Assembly: GCA_963829355.1 (NCBI GenBank) | Contig: CAWHHZ010000014.1 | Coordinates: forward strand, 124,001-188,000 | Length of the DNA stretch: 64,000 bases | Source of the DNA: CAWHHZ01 sp963829355 | GTDB lineage: Bacteria > Acidobacteriota > Thermoanaerobaculia > Gp7-AA8 > JAHWKK01 | Direction of reading: 5' to 3' | Shown: one piece after another, positions 18,954 through 27,721 of the stretch | Layout of the letters: each line of letters starts with the position of its first letter | Position numbering within the stretch: the stretch's first letter is position 1 | Notes under the pieces: model-generated | The model's input: only the letters and a program-made list of their open reading frames with translations | Database searches by the model: none | Told to the model about the DNA's origin: nothing | Translations under genes and position numbers: made by a program

Positions 18954-19658
18954 TCAGCTCTTCGGCTTCGGTGTCAGTCCAAGGACGCTCATGACCTGCT
19001 TCATATCTTCCCAGACGTCCTTCTTTGCAGAGGGCGTCCGCAGGAGGAATGCAGGGTGATACGTGGGCATCACGCGGATATCGCCGAGCCGGTACCAATT
19101 GCCCCTGGCCTTCGAGATCTGCTCGTCAGTCTCCAGCAGTGTCTGAAATGAGAACTTTCCGAGAGTCACGATGACCTTTGGCTGAACCATCTCGATCTGC
19201 CGCTCGAGAAATGGCCTGCACGACGCGATCTCTTCAGGTTCCGGATTCCGATTCTGAGGTGGACGGCACTTCAGGATGTTCGCGATGTAGACCTCGCTTC
19301 GATCGAGCGACATCGCGTTGATGATGTCTGTGAGCAACTGCCCCGCCCGCCCGACGAACGGCTCCCCCTGCTCGTCCTCGTCGCGCCCGGGAGCTTCACC
19401 GACGAACATGAGGTCCGCGTGGGGATTGCCAGTTCCGAAAACGACATTGGTCCGCGTGCCAGACAAACACAGCGCTGGCAGGCGAGCGCCTCAGCCCTGC
19501 AGGGCTGCCATCGGATCCGCCTCGGCGCCTGGCTCGACCCGAGCCGCAGTCTGTTCCTCGATCGAGACATACTCTCCACCGCGCGATCCTGCCAGGTTCA
19601 GCTCCGTAAAGCCGACATCTCGAAGAAGCTCCAGCTCTCTTCTCAGAAGATCATCCAA
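18954..19658 (-). CDS. Type-4 uracil-DNA glycosylase (two compensating frameshifts)
   Basis: The main frame has NVVFGTGNPHADLMFVGEAP, GEPFVGRAGQLLTDI, IANILKCRPPQNRNP and the TYHPAFLLR motif of family-4 glycosylases. An iron-sulphur cluster is expected: CQRC near the N-terminus pairs with the later cysteines of KCRPP and ASCRP. Two single-base shifts, near 19493 and 19463, separate the N-terminal part (DDLLRRELELLRDVGFTELN) from the core. A TTG start at 19658, overlapping the coaBC stop by 8 bases with AAGGAG upstream, is the best start. It removes uracil from DNA. Confidence 0.85.
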
Positions 19659-20858
19659 TGTTCGTGTTCTCCTTCCCTCGAGCAGTGCGAATGATATCGA
19701 GCAACGCGTCGGCGATGGCTCTCTTTGACTGACGCGCGAGCGAGGTTCGCGTGCCGTCGCGTCCAATGACAATGACTTCATTCTGCTCTGAATCGAAGCC
19801 GATCCCGGGATCGGAGACGTCATTGGCCACGATGATGTCGGCGTTCTTCCGTCGTAGCTTGTCGAGTGCCCGCTCTTCCACTTCCGAGGTCTCGGCCGCG
19901 AAGGCTACCAGAAAGGGACGCGGCTCGAGCTGACCGAGCTCAGCGAGAATGTCGGAGGTCCTGCGAAGCTCGAGATGAAGCTCGTCTCGTCCCTCTTTCT
20001 TGATTTTCTCGTCATCGGGCCGAACTGCTTCCCAGTCAGCCACAGCCGCAGCCTTGATCACGATGTCCTGATCCGGTGCGTGTCTGAGGACCGCGTCGCG
20101 CATCTCCCTCGCCGTCACGACTGGCTCAAGCTCAACCCCAGTGGGCGGCGACAGAGAAACAGGTCCGCTGACGATCAGTACCTCGGCGCCTCTGTCGTGC
20201 GCCGCGGCAGCGATTGCGTAACCCATCCGGCCGCTCGATCTGTTCGAAATGTAGCGCACCGGATCGATCGGCTCCCGCGTGGGCCCCGCGGTCACGAGAA
20301 TGCGAACTCCCTCGAAGTCGCGGCTTTCGGCCGACCTCGACGCAACGAGGCGTGCGATCTCGGCGGGGTCGGGCATCCTTCCCTCGCCCTCATCCCCGCA
20401 GGCCAGAAGTCCACTGTCGGGGTCGAGTACCTCGACGCCTCGCGCGCGAAGCCGCTCGAGATTCTCCTGCACGGTCACAGTGCCGGTACATGAAGCTGTT
20501 CATGGCCGGAGCGATGATGATGGCGCCGCGGTGCGCAACGGCGTAGGTCGTGAGGGCATCGTCAGCGATTCCGGCCGTGAGCTTCGCGATGACGTTCGCG
20601 GTGGCCGGGGCAATGAGAAGCAGATCGGCCCACCGTGCGATCTCGATGTGGTCGACGCCTCCCTGAGACGAGTCGCCCCACTGTTCGCTGATGACGGGAT
20701 GATCCGAGACTGCGGCGAGTGGAGAGAGGGGAAACGAAACGAGCGGCGTTCGGAGTCAGAATGACCCGAACGTCCGCTCCCGTCTCCCGCAGACGTCTGA
20801 CGAGATCGGGCGCCTTATAGGCCGCGATCCCTCCGGAGACGCCCAGAACGATGTTCAC
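19651..20858 (-). CDS. coaBC: Bifunctional phosphopantothenoylcysteine decarboxylase / ligase (two frameshifts)
   Basis: The flavin-dependent CoaC half starts MNIVLGVSGGIAAYKAPDLV and holds LLIAPATANVIAKLTAGIAD and the catalytic-cysteine region APAMNSFM. The CoaB half has ILVTAGPTREPIDPVRYISN and RSSGRMGYAIA, then VAFAAET and ANDVSDPGIGFDSEQNE. The reading shifts near 20729 and near 20486; removing one base at each gives a continuous protein of about 402 residues. It makes 4'-phosphopantetheine for coenzyme A. It is coupled to rpoZ upstream by a 4-base overlap. Confidence 0.92.
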
Positions 20859-21067
20859 GCTTCTGCTTCGGCGTTCGCTTCCGGCGTGACCACTTCACCG
20901 ATACGGTAGTCGATCAGACCGTGGTCGATTTCATACATGGCGATCCGGGCGGGCTTGCTGTGGCGCATCCGTGTCTTCGGCATCGAGCCTTCGATGATCT
21001 GCTCGGCTCGCTTGGCAATGAGCATGACGTACTGAAACTTACTGTTGATTCCTTTGGGCAACCGCAC
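20855..21067 (-). CDS. rpoZ: RNA polymerase omega subunit
   Basis: The 70-residue protein starts MRLPKGINSKFQYVMLIAKR. The core motif is RAEQIIEGSM, and a short acidic tail follows. It stabilises the beta-prime subunit. Overlaps with gmk (29 bases) and coaBC (4 bases) place it in the common gmk-rpoZ-coaBC operon. The long overlap with gmk makes the rpoZ start slightly uncertain. Confidence 0.9.
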   Translation of the reverse strand: MRLPKGINSKFQYVMLIAKRAEQIIEGSMPKTRMRHSKPARIAMYEIDHGLIDYRIGEVVTPEANAEAEA

Positions 21068-21737
21068 TCCGACCCTCCTTGAATGAGCGGCTCATTTCGC
21101 GCAGCCGCGCGACCACTGAGCTCGTCTTGAGTTTTCTTGCAATGATTGCGGCCTTCAGATTCTCGGCCGCGACGTCCAGATTGTCGTTGATGATCACGTA
21201 ATCGTAAAAGCTGAGACCCTGCTCGATCTCATCCGAAGCCTTTTCCATTCTGCGCTGAATGTCGTCCGTCGAATTCAATCCTCTGGAGTGAAGCCGGCGC
21301 TCGAGCTCTTCGAACGAGGGCGGAAACACGAACACACTGAGCGAATGACGCCTCAATCCGGCTTCCTTCGAGATGATTCGCGCTCCCTGCACGTCGATAT
21401 CGAGAATGACATCCTCCCCTCTCTCGAGTCTCTGGAGAACCTCTTTCCGCGATGTTCCGTACATCTGTCCATGAACGTGCGCCCACTCGATAAATTCCTC
21501 GTGCTCTATCATTTGCGTGAAGCTTTCACGCGAAATGAAATGGTAGCTGGTCCCGTCGACCTCATTGGTTCTCGGGAGGCGAGTGGTATGGCTTACCGAG
21601 AAGTACAGGTGGTGATTTCTCACCGCAAGGTCCGCCCTCACCTTTTCGATGAGGGAAGTCTTGCCTGCCCCCGAGGGGCCGGACACGATGAATAGGATTC
21701 CATCGGGGTGAGAGTCTGGAATTGAGCTACTCGACAT
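21039..21737 (-). CDS. gmk: Guanylate kinase
   Basis: The 232 residues carry P-loop VSGPSGAGKTSLIEKV near residue 20. The GMP-binding region reads YFSVSHTTRLPRTNEVDG and FHFISRE-like YHFISRESFTQM. The lid follows, with RLHSRGLNSTDDIQRRM. The C-terminus is about 25 residues longer than usual and overlaps rpoZ. It converts GMP to GDP. Its start overlaps the yicC stop by 11 bases. Confidence 0.95.
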   Translation of the reverse strand: MSSSSIPDSHPDGILFIVSGPSGAGKTSLIEKVRADLAVRNHHLYFSVSHTTRLPRTNEVDGTSYHFISRESFTQMIEHEEFIEWAHVHGQMYGTSRKEVLQRLERGEDVILDIDVQGARIISKEAGLRRHSLSVFVFPPSFEELERRLHSRGLNSTDDIQRRMEKASDEIEQGLSFYDYVIINDNLDVAAENLKAAIIARKLKTSSVVARLREMSRSFKEGRSAVAQRNQQ

Positions 21738-22617
21738 TCTGAACCTGTTCGCGAATTCGTTCGATCTCGCTCTTCAATTCTACAACGCGACTGCGGAGCG
21801 ACGAGGAGCGGGATTTGCTTCCGATGGTATTGACCTCGCGGATCAGCTCCTGAGAAAAGAAGTCCAGCTTCTTTCCGACTGGCTCCTTTTCCTGATTCAT
21901 GAGTGCCGCCATCTGTTCGAGATGGCTCGCAATCCGTGCGACTTCCTCGCGGATGTCCCCCTTCTCGACCATCACGACGGTCTCCTGGGCGATCCTCTCG
22001 TCGCTGACTTCCACACCCGCTGCTTCGCTGATCTCCCTGACTCTCGTCCGGTAGTTCTCGAGCTGTTCATCGATGACGGTCTGCCGTTGCCCCTCGATGT
22101 CCTTCCAGAGGGACTCGATGATGCTCAGCCGGGAATCGATCTCGGCCGCGAGTGACGCACCCTCTGTCTCACGTACCGAAACGAGATCATCGATCGCCGC
22201 GTCGACGAGCGTCAGAATCTCCTTCTTCTGTGCGTCGTCCAGCTCACTCTCCTCGGCCTGGAGCTCGACGACGCCTGGCAGGGCCAGGATGCTCTTGGCG
22301 TCGACGGCACCGGAGAACCCGAGCTCGGAGTCGATCCGCTCGGCGGCGGCGCGAAGATCGCGGACGGCCTGCTCATTCACGCTGACACGCTGTCCACCGC
22401 CACCCTCCGTTCGTGTTCGCAGAACGACGTCTACCTTCCCGCGATCGATCCGTCGCGAGATTCTCGACCGGATCTCCTGATCGAGCTCCCAGAGCGATTC
22501 CGGAGAGCGAACCGAGACCTCGAGATAGCGGTGGTTCACACTCCGTATCGTGATCGAGACCGTAAGGGAATCGATCGATCCCTGCGAACGGCCAAAGCCT
22601 GTCATGCTTCTGAGCAT
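21727..22617 (-). CDS. yicC: YicC family endoribonuclease-like protein
   Basis: The 296 residues start MLRSMTGFGRSQGSIDSLTV, the conserved N-terminus of the family, so ATG 22617 was preferred over a start seven codons upstream. NHRYLEVSVRSPESLWELD and the C-terminal GKKLDFFSQELIREVNTIGS are family signatures. Escherichia coli YicC has been linked to decay of the small RNA RyhB; the role here is unknown. The TGATG overlap with the acyltransferase gene upstream suggests coupling, and gmk follows as in many genomes. Confidence 0.9.
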   Translation of the reverse strand: MLRSMTGFGRSQGSIDSLTVSITIRSVNHRYLEVSVRSPESLWELDQEIRSRISRRIDRGKVDVVLRTRTEGGGGQRVSVNEQAVRDLRAAAERIDSELGFSGAVDAKSILALPGVVELQAEESELDDAQKKEILTLVDAAIDDLVSVRETEGASLAAEIDSRLSIIESLWKDIEGQRQTVIDEQLENYRTRVREISEAAGVEVSDERIAQETVVMVEKGDIREEVARIASHLEQMAALMNQEKEPVGKKLDFFSQELIREVNTIGSKSRSSSLRSRVVELKSEIERIREQVQNVE

Positions 22618-23285
22618 CAGGTTGTCCCCCTCACCCACAGTTCTTCGAATTGCTGTTCCGACTCCTCGGAGATTTGATTCAGTACACGTTCGATTCGCAC
22701 TCGCAGTGTCTCGCTCTCTTCATCGTTCAGTTGCCGCGGGACCTCGATCGGATCCGCATACACGAAGATTCCGCGCGAGAACAGGTGCGGGATCTGAAAG
22801 CGATCCCAGGAATGAAGCAACTTCTTCCGACTGACGACGAAAGCGACCGGCACGACCGGCAGTCCGGTCGCCTGCGCGATCTGGACGACACCTTTCTGCG
22901 CGATCCGACGAGGTCCTTTCGGTCCATCGGGTGTAATCGCCAGAGTGTACCCTTCCCTGGCAGCAGTGAGCATCTTGCGGAGTGCAGACGTTCCTCCTCG
23001 TGTCGTGGAGCCGCGTGCGGCCGAAGCGCCGAAGTGGCGAAGCGTGCGCACCATCAGTTCGCCGTCGCGGTGCTGGGAGCTCATCGTCATGATCGGCTTA
23101 CGATACCTCGCGTACACCATCATGAGCAGGTGACCATGCCAGAACGTCAGAACGAACGGCTGTCGCTGCTCGAGCAGATGAGAAACCTCTTCCGGCATGA
23201 CATACCGGATCCTCATCGTGGCCCGGATCGTCCTGATGAGAAGAGCCGCCAGGTGGGGGATCTGCCGGAAGAGAAACTGCTTCAA
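22617..23285 (-). CDS. Lysophospholipid acyltransferase-like protein (DUF374)
   Basis: The 222 residues match the DUF374 acyltransferase family: FVLTFWHGHLLMMVYARYRK, then SQHRDGELMVRTLRHFGASA and ITPDGPKGPRRIAQKGVVQI. The HX4D-like histidine lies in the FWHGH box. An N-terminal hydrophobic stretch (LAALLIRTI) may tether it to the inner membrane. The best start is a TTG at 23285 overlapping the transporter stop; no ATG is available near it. In related genomes this gene pairs with MsbA and LpxB, so a lipid A or phospholipid acylation role is inferred. Confidence 0.85.
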   Translation of the reverse strand: MKQFLFRQIPHLAALLIRTIRATMRIRYVMPEEVSHLLEQRQPFVLTFWHGHLLMMVYARYRKPIMTMSSQHRDGELMVRTLRHFGASAARGSTTRGGTSALRKMLTAAREGYTLAITPDGPKGPRRIAQKGVVQIAQATGLPVVPVAFVVSRKKLLHSWDRFQIPHLFSRGIFVYADPIEVPRQLNDEESETLRVRIERVLNQISEESEQQFEELWVRGTT

Positions 23286-25165
23286 GCTCCAGACCCCTCG
23301 GCGAATTGCATCGCGTACAGCCGCTGGTAAAGACCACCCTTTTCGAGGAGCTCCTCGTGTCGTCCCCTCTCGACAATCCTGCCTTTCTCGAGCACGATGA
23401 TCGAATCGGCTCTGCGGACGGTCGACAGGCGGTGTGCAATGACGAGCGTCGTTCGTCCCTTCATCAGGTTGACGAGAGCCTCCTGCACGAGGCTCTCCGA
23501 TTCGGTGTCGAGGGCGGAGGTCGCTTCGTCGAGAATCAGGATGGGAGAGTTCTTCAGCAGTGCCCTGGCAATCGCGATCCGCTGGCGCTGTCCGCCCGAA
23601 AGCTGCGATCCCCCCTCCCCGATCCATGCGTCGTAACGGTCGGGCAGTCCCTCGATGAACTCCGCGGCATTCGCGGCCTCGGCTGCATCCCGCAGCTCGG
23701 CATCACCGATATCTGCGCGTCCATACGCGATGTTGTTGCGAATGGTGTCGTTGAAGAGAATCGTTTCCTGCGTGACGACGCCAACCAGACCGCGAAGTGA
23801 CCGCAGTGTCACATCCCTCACATCGTGTCCATCGACCTTCAGAGATCCGCCGTTCACATCGTAGAACCGAGGCAGTAGATTGACGATGGTCGATTTGCCG
23901 GCGCCGCTGGGGCCCACGAGCGCGACCGTCTCGCCCGGTTTGACCGTGAGGTTGATGCCGAGAAGAACGGGCTCATTCTCGTTGTAGGAGAAATGGACGT
24001 CATCGTAGACGATGCCGGATCCCACGTCGCGAAGCTCCACGGCATCGGGTTTCTCGACGACCTCATTCTCATGGTCGATGATCTGGAACACTCGCTCCGT
24101 TGCCGCGAGAGCCGAATTGATGGTCAGGTTGACCTTGTTGAGCTTCTTGATCGGCTGGTACATCAGCGCGAGCGCCATCACGAAGCTGATGAACTCGCCG
24201 AGGGTCATGACGCCGGAGCGAATCCGGAACGCCGCCCAGCTCACGAGCAGCACGATGCAAATCCCCGCGAGCAGCTCCATCACCGGAGAGCTGAGCGCCT
24301 GGATCTTTCGAGCTTTGAGACTGATCGCCAGGTGCCTGTCGGTGATCGCATCGAACCGTTCGACTTCGAACTTTTCCATTGCGAAAGCCTTGACGATCCT
24401 GACGCCTCGAATCGTCTCCTCGAGCAGTGTCGCGACGTTTGCCATGCGTTCCTGCGTGATCCGCGTCGCGCGCCGCAGCCGGCGCGCGAACTGCGCGATC
24501 GGGATGATGATCACCGGAGCGACGATGAAGCTGATCAGTGCGAGCTCCGTATTGACGAATAGAACGTACGCCGCCAGAACCACGAGATTTGCCGATTCCT
24601 GAACCAGATCGCCCATCCGCGTGGATACGGCAGTCTGGATCATCTCCACGTCCGAAACGATGCGGCTCACGAGCTCGCCAGTTGGCCTTCGAGCGAAGAA
24701 CCTGTTGCTCTGGTTGATGATCGACTCGTAGAGCTCGTTTCTCAGGTCACGGATGGTCGAGAGTCCGACTTTTTGAAACGCATACTCGGAAAGGAACATC
24801 GTCACAGCGCGTGTCACGTAGACGATCAGAATTGCCAGGAGGACGTACTTCCACCTCTGGTCCTCGTGGGTCTCCCACCACTGCTGAGCGGGAACGATGA
24901 TCGTGTCGAGCGTATTGATGACCGCCCCCCGCTCACCGACCGGATCGTCGCGTCTCAGAAAAATGTTGACTGCTGCGTCGGCTCGCGCGTCGTCCGGAGC
25001 CGCAACGGTCTCCTCCCGCTGGGTCAGCACTTCGTCAAACAGGGGACGCGTCAACGCCACCAGTCCACCGTTGGATACCGCCACGATCACCATCGAGACC
25101 AGCGCGAGCGCGGTCCACCAGCGGTAAGGCCAGACGTAGGCATAGAGTCGGGCGAGACCACTCAC
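23282..25165 (-). CDS. MsbA-like lipid A export ABC transporter
   Basis: This 627-residue half-transporter has six membrane helices followed by an ATPase. It has Walker A GPSGAGKSTIVN, signature LSGGQRQRIAIARAL, Walker B ILILDEATSALD and the histidine of VIAHRLSTV. A long loop between the first two helices (about residues 45-105, rich in E, D and R) is larger than in typical MsbA. The setting between lpxB and an acyltransferase supports lipid A flipping. It overlaps lpxB by 4 bases. Confidence 0.88.
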   Translation of the reverse strand: MSGLARLYAYVWPYRWWTALALVSMVIVAVSNGGLVALTRPLFDEVLTQREETVAAPDDARADAAVNIFLRRDDPVGERGAVINTLDTIIVPAQQWWETHEDQRWKYVLLAILIVYVTRAVTMFLSEYAFQKVGLSTIRDLRNELYESIINQSNRFFARRPTGELVSRIVSDVEMIQTAVSTRMGDLVQESANLVVLAAYVLFVNTELALISFIVAPVIIIPIAQFARRLRRATRITQERMANVATLLEETIRGVRIVKAFAMEKFEVERFDAITDRHLAISLKARKIQALSSPVMELLAGICIVLLVSWAAFRIRSGVMTLGEFISFVMALALMYQPIKKLNKVNLTINSALAATERVFQIIDHENEVVEKPDAVELRDVGSGIVYDDVHFSYNENEPVLLGINLTVKPGETVALVGPSGAGKSTIVNLLPRFYDVNGGSLKVDGHDVRDVTLRSLRGLVGVVTQETILFNDTIRNNIAYGRADIGDAELRDAAEAANAAEFIEGLPDRYDAWIGEGGSQLSGGQRQRIAIARALLKNSPILILDEATSALDTESESLVQEALVNLMKGRTTLVIAHRLSTVRRADSIIVLEKGRIVERGRHEELLEKGGLYQRLYAMQFAEGSGA

Positions 25166-26292
25166 GATCGGGATCCGCCTTTCCGCTTCACCACGTCCAG
25201 GACAATCGACGCGACATTCTCCGCTACCGGCTCGGCTCCGAGCTTCTCGCGGACTTCGGCGAGTCCCTTCACCGTCTTATCGTACGTTACCGGAACGAGG
25301 AGCCTTCTCATCTCCCGTACGATCAACTCCGCTTTCACGTCACTCTGCAACAGCTCAGGAACGACCTCCCGCCCCGCAACGATGTTCACGAGGCTGAAGT
25401 GATCGAGACGCACGAGCCGGCGGGCAAGCGCATACGTAAGTGGAGAAAGCCTGTACATCACCACCATGGGCACACCCATGATCGCAGCCTCCAGCGTCGC
25501 GGTTCCCGATGACGCAAGGGCAATATCACATCCTCCGATCGCGGCTGCGCCTTCGTCCGTCACGACGGTCATTGAATCGAAACGTTCGCCCGCTGCTGCG
25601 CGGATGCGCTCCTCAGAAATCGTCGGCGCCTGGATGAGCACCGCCTCGCTCTCGCGATCACGTCCGATCAGCTCTACGGCGTCGAGCATCGCCGGAAGCA
25701 GGGAGTCGATCTCCATCGAACGGCTTCCCGGCAACAGTGCGATCCGCAAAGCACCCGAGGGAGCATTCCTCGGTGAATCCGGCGCATGATCACGAAGTTG
25801 CTCACCGAGCGGATGCCCGACGAAACTGACTGGAACGCCCTCGAGCCGGTAGAGCTCCTCCTCGAAGGGAAAGATGACCATCATGTGATCGACGTTTGCC
25901 GCGATCTGACGGACTCGATGCTTTCGCCATGCCCACACCTGCGGCGAGATGTAGTAGAGGACGGGAACCCCGACACGGCGGAGGCGCCGTGCGAGCCGGA
26001 GATTGAAGTCGGGGAAGTCGACGAGGATTACGGCATCGGGTTGCCGGCGCCTGACTTCAGACTCGACCGATCGCATCACACGCCGGTACATCGGAATGTG
26101 ACGCAGGACATTGAACAGTCCGACAATCGCCAGGTCACGAACGTGGTAGAGAAGTTCCATGTTCTGTCTGGCGAGCCGGTCGCCTCCGATGCCGAACACT
26201 TCGAGATCTTCGACTTTTCCACGAAGAGCCTGGAGGACGTGAGAAGCGTGCAGATCTCCTGACGCCTCGCCTGTGATGATGCAGAGTTTCAT
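25162..26292 (-). CDS. lpxB: Lipid-A-disaccharide synthase
   Basis: The 376 residues start MKLCIITGEASGDLHASHVL; this ATG (26292) matches the family, while the open frame runs 37 codons further. VDFPDFNLRLARRLRR and YYISPQVWAWRKHRV are signature stretches. The C-terminal SSGTATLEAAIMGVPMVVMY binds the sugar nucleotide. It joins UDP-diacylglucosamine to lipid X to form the lipid A disaccharide. The start overlaps the small membrane-protein gene by 4 bases. Confidence 0.95.
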   Translation of the reverse strand: MKLCIITGEASGDLHASHVLQALRGKVEDLEVFGIGGDRLARQNMELLYHVRDLAIVGLFNVLRHIPMYRRVMRSVESEVRRRQPDAVILVDFPDFNLRLARRLRRVGVPVLYYISPQVWAWRKHRVRQIAANVDHMMVIFPFEEELYRLEGVPVSFVGHPLGEQLRDHAPDSPRNAPSGALRIALLPGSRSMEIDSLLPAMLDAVELIGRDRESEAVLIQAPTISEERIRAAAGERFDSMTVVTDEGAAAIGGCDIALASSGTATLEAAIMGVPMVVMYRLSPLTYALARRLVRLDHFSLVNIVAGREVVPELLQSDVKAELIVREMRRLLVPVTYDKTVKGLAEVREKLGAEPVAENVASIVLDVVKRKGGSRS

Positions 26293-26474
26293 CGTCCAAC
26301 CGTGAAGCGATACATGAAGAGTGCAGTCAGAAGTCCTCCGCCCATCAGGGTCAGAAAGACAATCAGGAACAGACGTAGACGCTCGCGCGTAGTCTCCCTC
26401 CACAGCAGCGAAAAGAATAGCGCGGTGAGGATCGCGTACCAGATCATCAAAGCGATATGCGTATCAATCCTCAC
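26289..26474 (-). CDS. Small two-helix membrane protein
   Basis: The 61 residues are almost all two membrane helices: LMIWYAILTALFFSLLW, a charged loop (RETTRERLR), and LFLIVFLTLMGGGLLTALF. I do not recognise the family. It overlaps lpxB by 4 bases and the next upstream gene by 4, so it is translated as part of the operon. The tight coupling argues that it is a real gene. Confidence 0.65.
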   Translation of the reverse strand: MRIDTHIALMIWYAILTALFFSLLWRETTRERLRLFLIVFLTLMGGGLLTALFMYRFTVGR

Positions 26475-26911
26475 GACGATCTCATTCCCTCGTCGTTCGA
26501 GAGCTCACGTTCGTCGGGACTCAGCCGTTCCCACACGTCGAAGACCAGAAGAAGATTCATCAGTCCGGCTGTCAGGATGAAGGTCGTTCCGTAGACGTAC
26601 GTACGGGACTGCACGTCTCCGGTCCAGCCGGAGTACCGGGCGGCGAGGTCGAGAATTCCGGAGCCGTGCGAAGCGATCGTGGCCACCACGGAGAGCAGAT
26701 TGTGGAGGTCAGGCTCATAGAGGTGGCCCTGAAGAAGGATTCCCGTCGAGAACATCAGGCTCACGACGAAGAAAAAGGCGACTCCCCGGCGAAGCAGTCC
26801 GATCAGCGCATGCCCGGCACCGGGTACGAGAAGAGCGATCAACACGACGAGAAGCGTGTCGGGGCCTTCCTCTCTCAGATCTCCGCGAACAGGGGGCGGA
26901 GTTTCTGCCAT
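26471..26911 (-). CDS. Integral membrane protein, possibly DUF6677
   Basis: The 146 residues start MAETPPPVRGDLREEGPDTL at ATG 26911, inside the end of the HIT gene (37-base overlap). The first helix reads LLVVLIALLVPGAGHALIGL, a G-x-G-H pattern typical of small TM2/DUF6677-like proteins. A second and third helix follow (VAFFFVVSLMFSTGILL, TTFILTAGLMNLLLVFDVW). Function is unknown. A longer fused frame back to 27376 exists only because of the frameshift in the HIT gene. Confidence 0.65.
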   Translation of the reverse strand: MAETPPPVRGDLREEGPDTLLVVLIALLVPGAGHALIGLLRRGVAFFFVVSLMFSTGILLQGHLYEPDLHNLLSVVATIASHGSGILDLAARYSGWTGDVQSRTYVYGTTFILTAGLMNLLLVFDVWERLSPDERELSNDEGMRSS

Positions 26912-27376
26912 GTGGACTCCAGATCCTCGGGGACGAGACGTGTCCGGGCGGTCACGCTCATGAAGTTCGAATCCCCCTCCCATCTCGGTACGACATGCAT
27001 GTGGCAATGATCGGCCACACCCGCCCCAGCCGCGCGTCCGAGGTTCATTCCGATGTTGAATCCATCTGCCTCGATAGACATCCGAAAGAATCCTCTGCGC
27101 GTGCGTCGTCCATCGAATGAGTGAGTGAAGAGTTTCCTGGTCCGCGTCCGACAGACGGGCAATATGAGCACGGGGAGCCACCATGAGATGGCCGTTCGTA
27201 TACGGGTACCGGTTCATCATGATGAGGATCTCATCGCAGACTCTCAACGTCAGCGTCGATTCCAGATCATCATCATCGGCAGCGATGCAGAAGATGCATC
27301 CTTGATCTTTCTTTGGAGCTGTCAAGTAATCGAATCTCCACGGCGTGAACAGGGTGTCCACTCGATCACGATCCAT
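26875..27376 (-). CDS. HIT-family nucleotide hydrolase/transferase (one frameshift)
   Basis: The N-terminal part has FTPWRFDYLTA, CIFCIA and MNRYPYTNGHLMVAPRAHIA, typical of the Ap4A-phosphorylase-like HIT branch. The frame is lost near 27078 and resumes one base over as SIEADGFNIGMNLGRAAGAG. The catalytic triad HCHMHVVPRW follows near residue 115, and the stop is at 26875. Total length is about 166 residues. HIT proteins hydrolyse or transfer nucleotide phosphates. The ATG follows the HU stop directly (TGAATG). Confidence 0.85.
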
Positions 27377-27712
27377 TCAGTCGGATGACTCCGGCCCTTC
27401 CGACGGCGTATTGATCAGATCCTTCAGCTCTTTCCCGGGCTTGAAGTAGGGAATTTGCTTCGAAGGCACTTCGACTTTGTCGCCGGTCTTCGGGTTCCTG
27501 CCGATTCTCGGTTTTCTGCTTCTGATCCGGAAACTGCCGAACCCGCGCAACTCGATCTTCTCACCTGACTGGAGCGACCGGACGATGGAATCGAACACGG
27601 AGTTGACAATACTTTCGGCCTCCTTCTTCGTCAGGTCCACCCGACCCGCTACGTCATCGACGAGATCCGCCTTCGTCATCACATTCTTTTTCTCATCAGA
27701 AGTCGACGCCAC
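27377..27712 (-). CDS. HU/IHF-type DNA-binding protein
   Basis: The 111 residues include the whole HU fold. The N-terminal helices read MTKADLVDDVAGRVDLTKKE. The arm signature is FGSFRIRSRKPRIGRNPKTG, close to the IHF/HU consensus. A GTG start at 27712 was chosen since GAGGAGGAC lies right before it; an ATG eleven codons on is the alternative. The acidic C-terminal tail (EGPESSD) is unusual for HU. It bends DNA; in this operon it follows sppA by nine bases. Confidence 0.9.
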   Translation of the reverse strand: MASTSDEKKNVMTKADLVDDVAGRVDLTKKEAESIVNSVFDSIVRSLQSGEKIELRGFGSFRIRSRKPRIGRNPKTGDKVEVPSKQIPYFKPGKELKDLINTPSEGPESSD

Positions 27713-27721
27713 GAGTCCTCC

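Noticed and set aside
26471..27376. A 301-codon fusion of HIT and membrane protein
   Set aside because: The middle 60 residues (DVYRGRWIQHRNEPRTRGWG and on) are out-of-frame text; the true HIT C-terminus is in another frame and the membrane protein has its own start.
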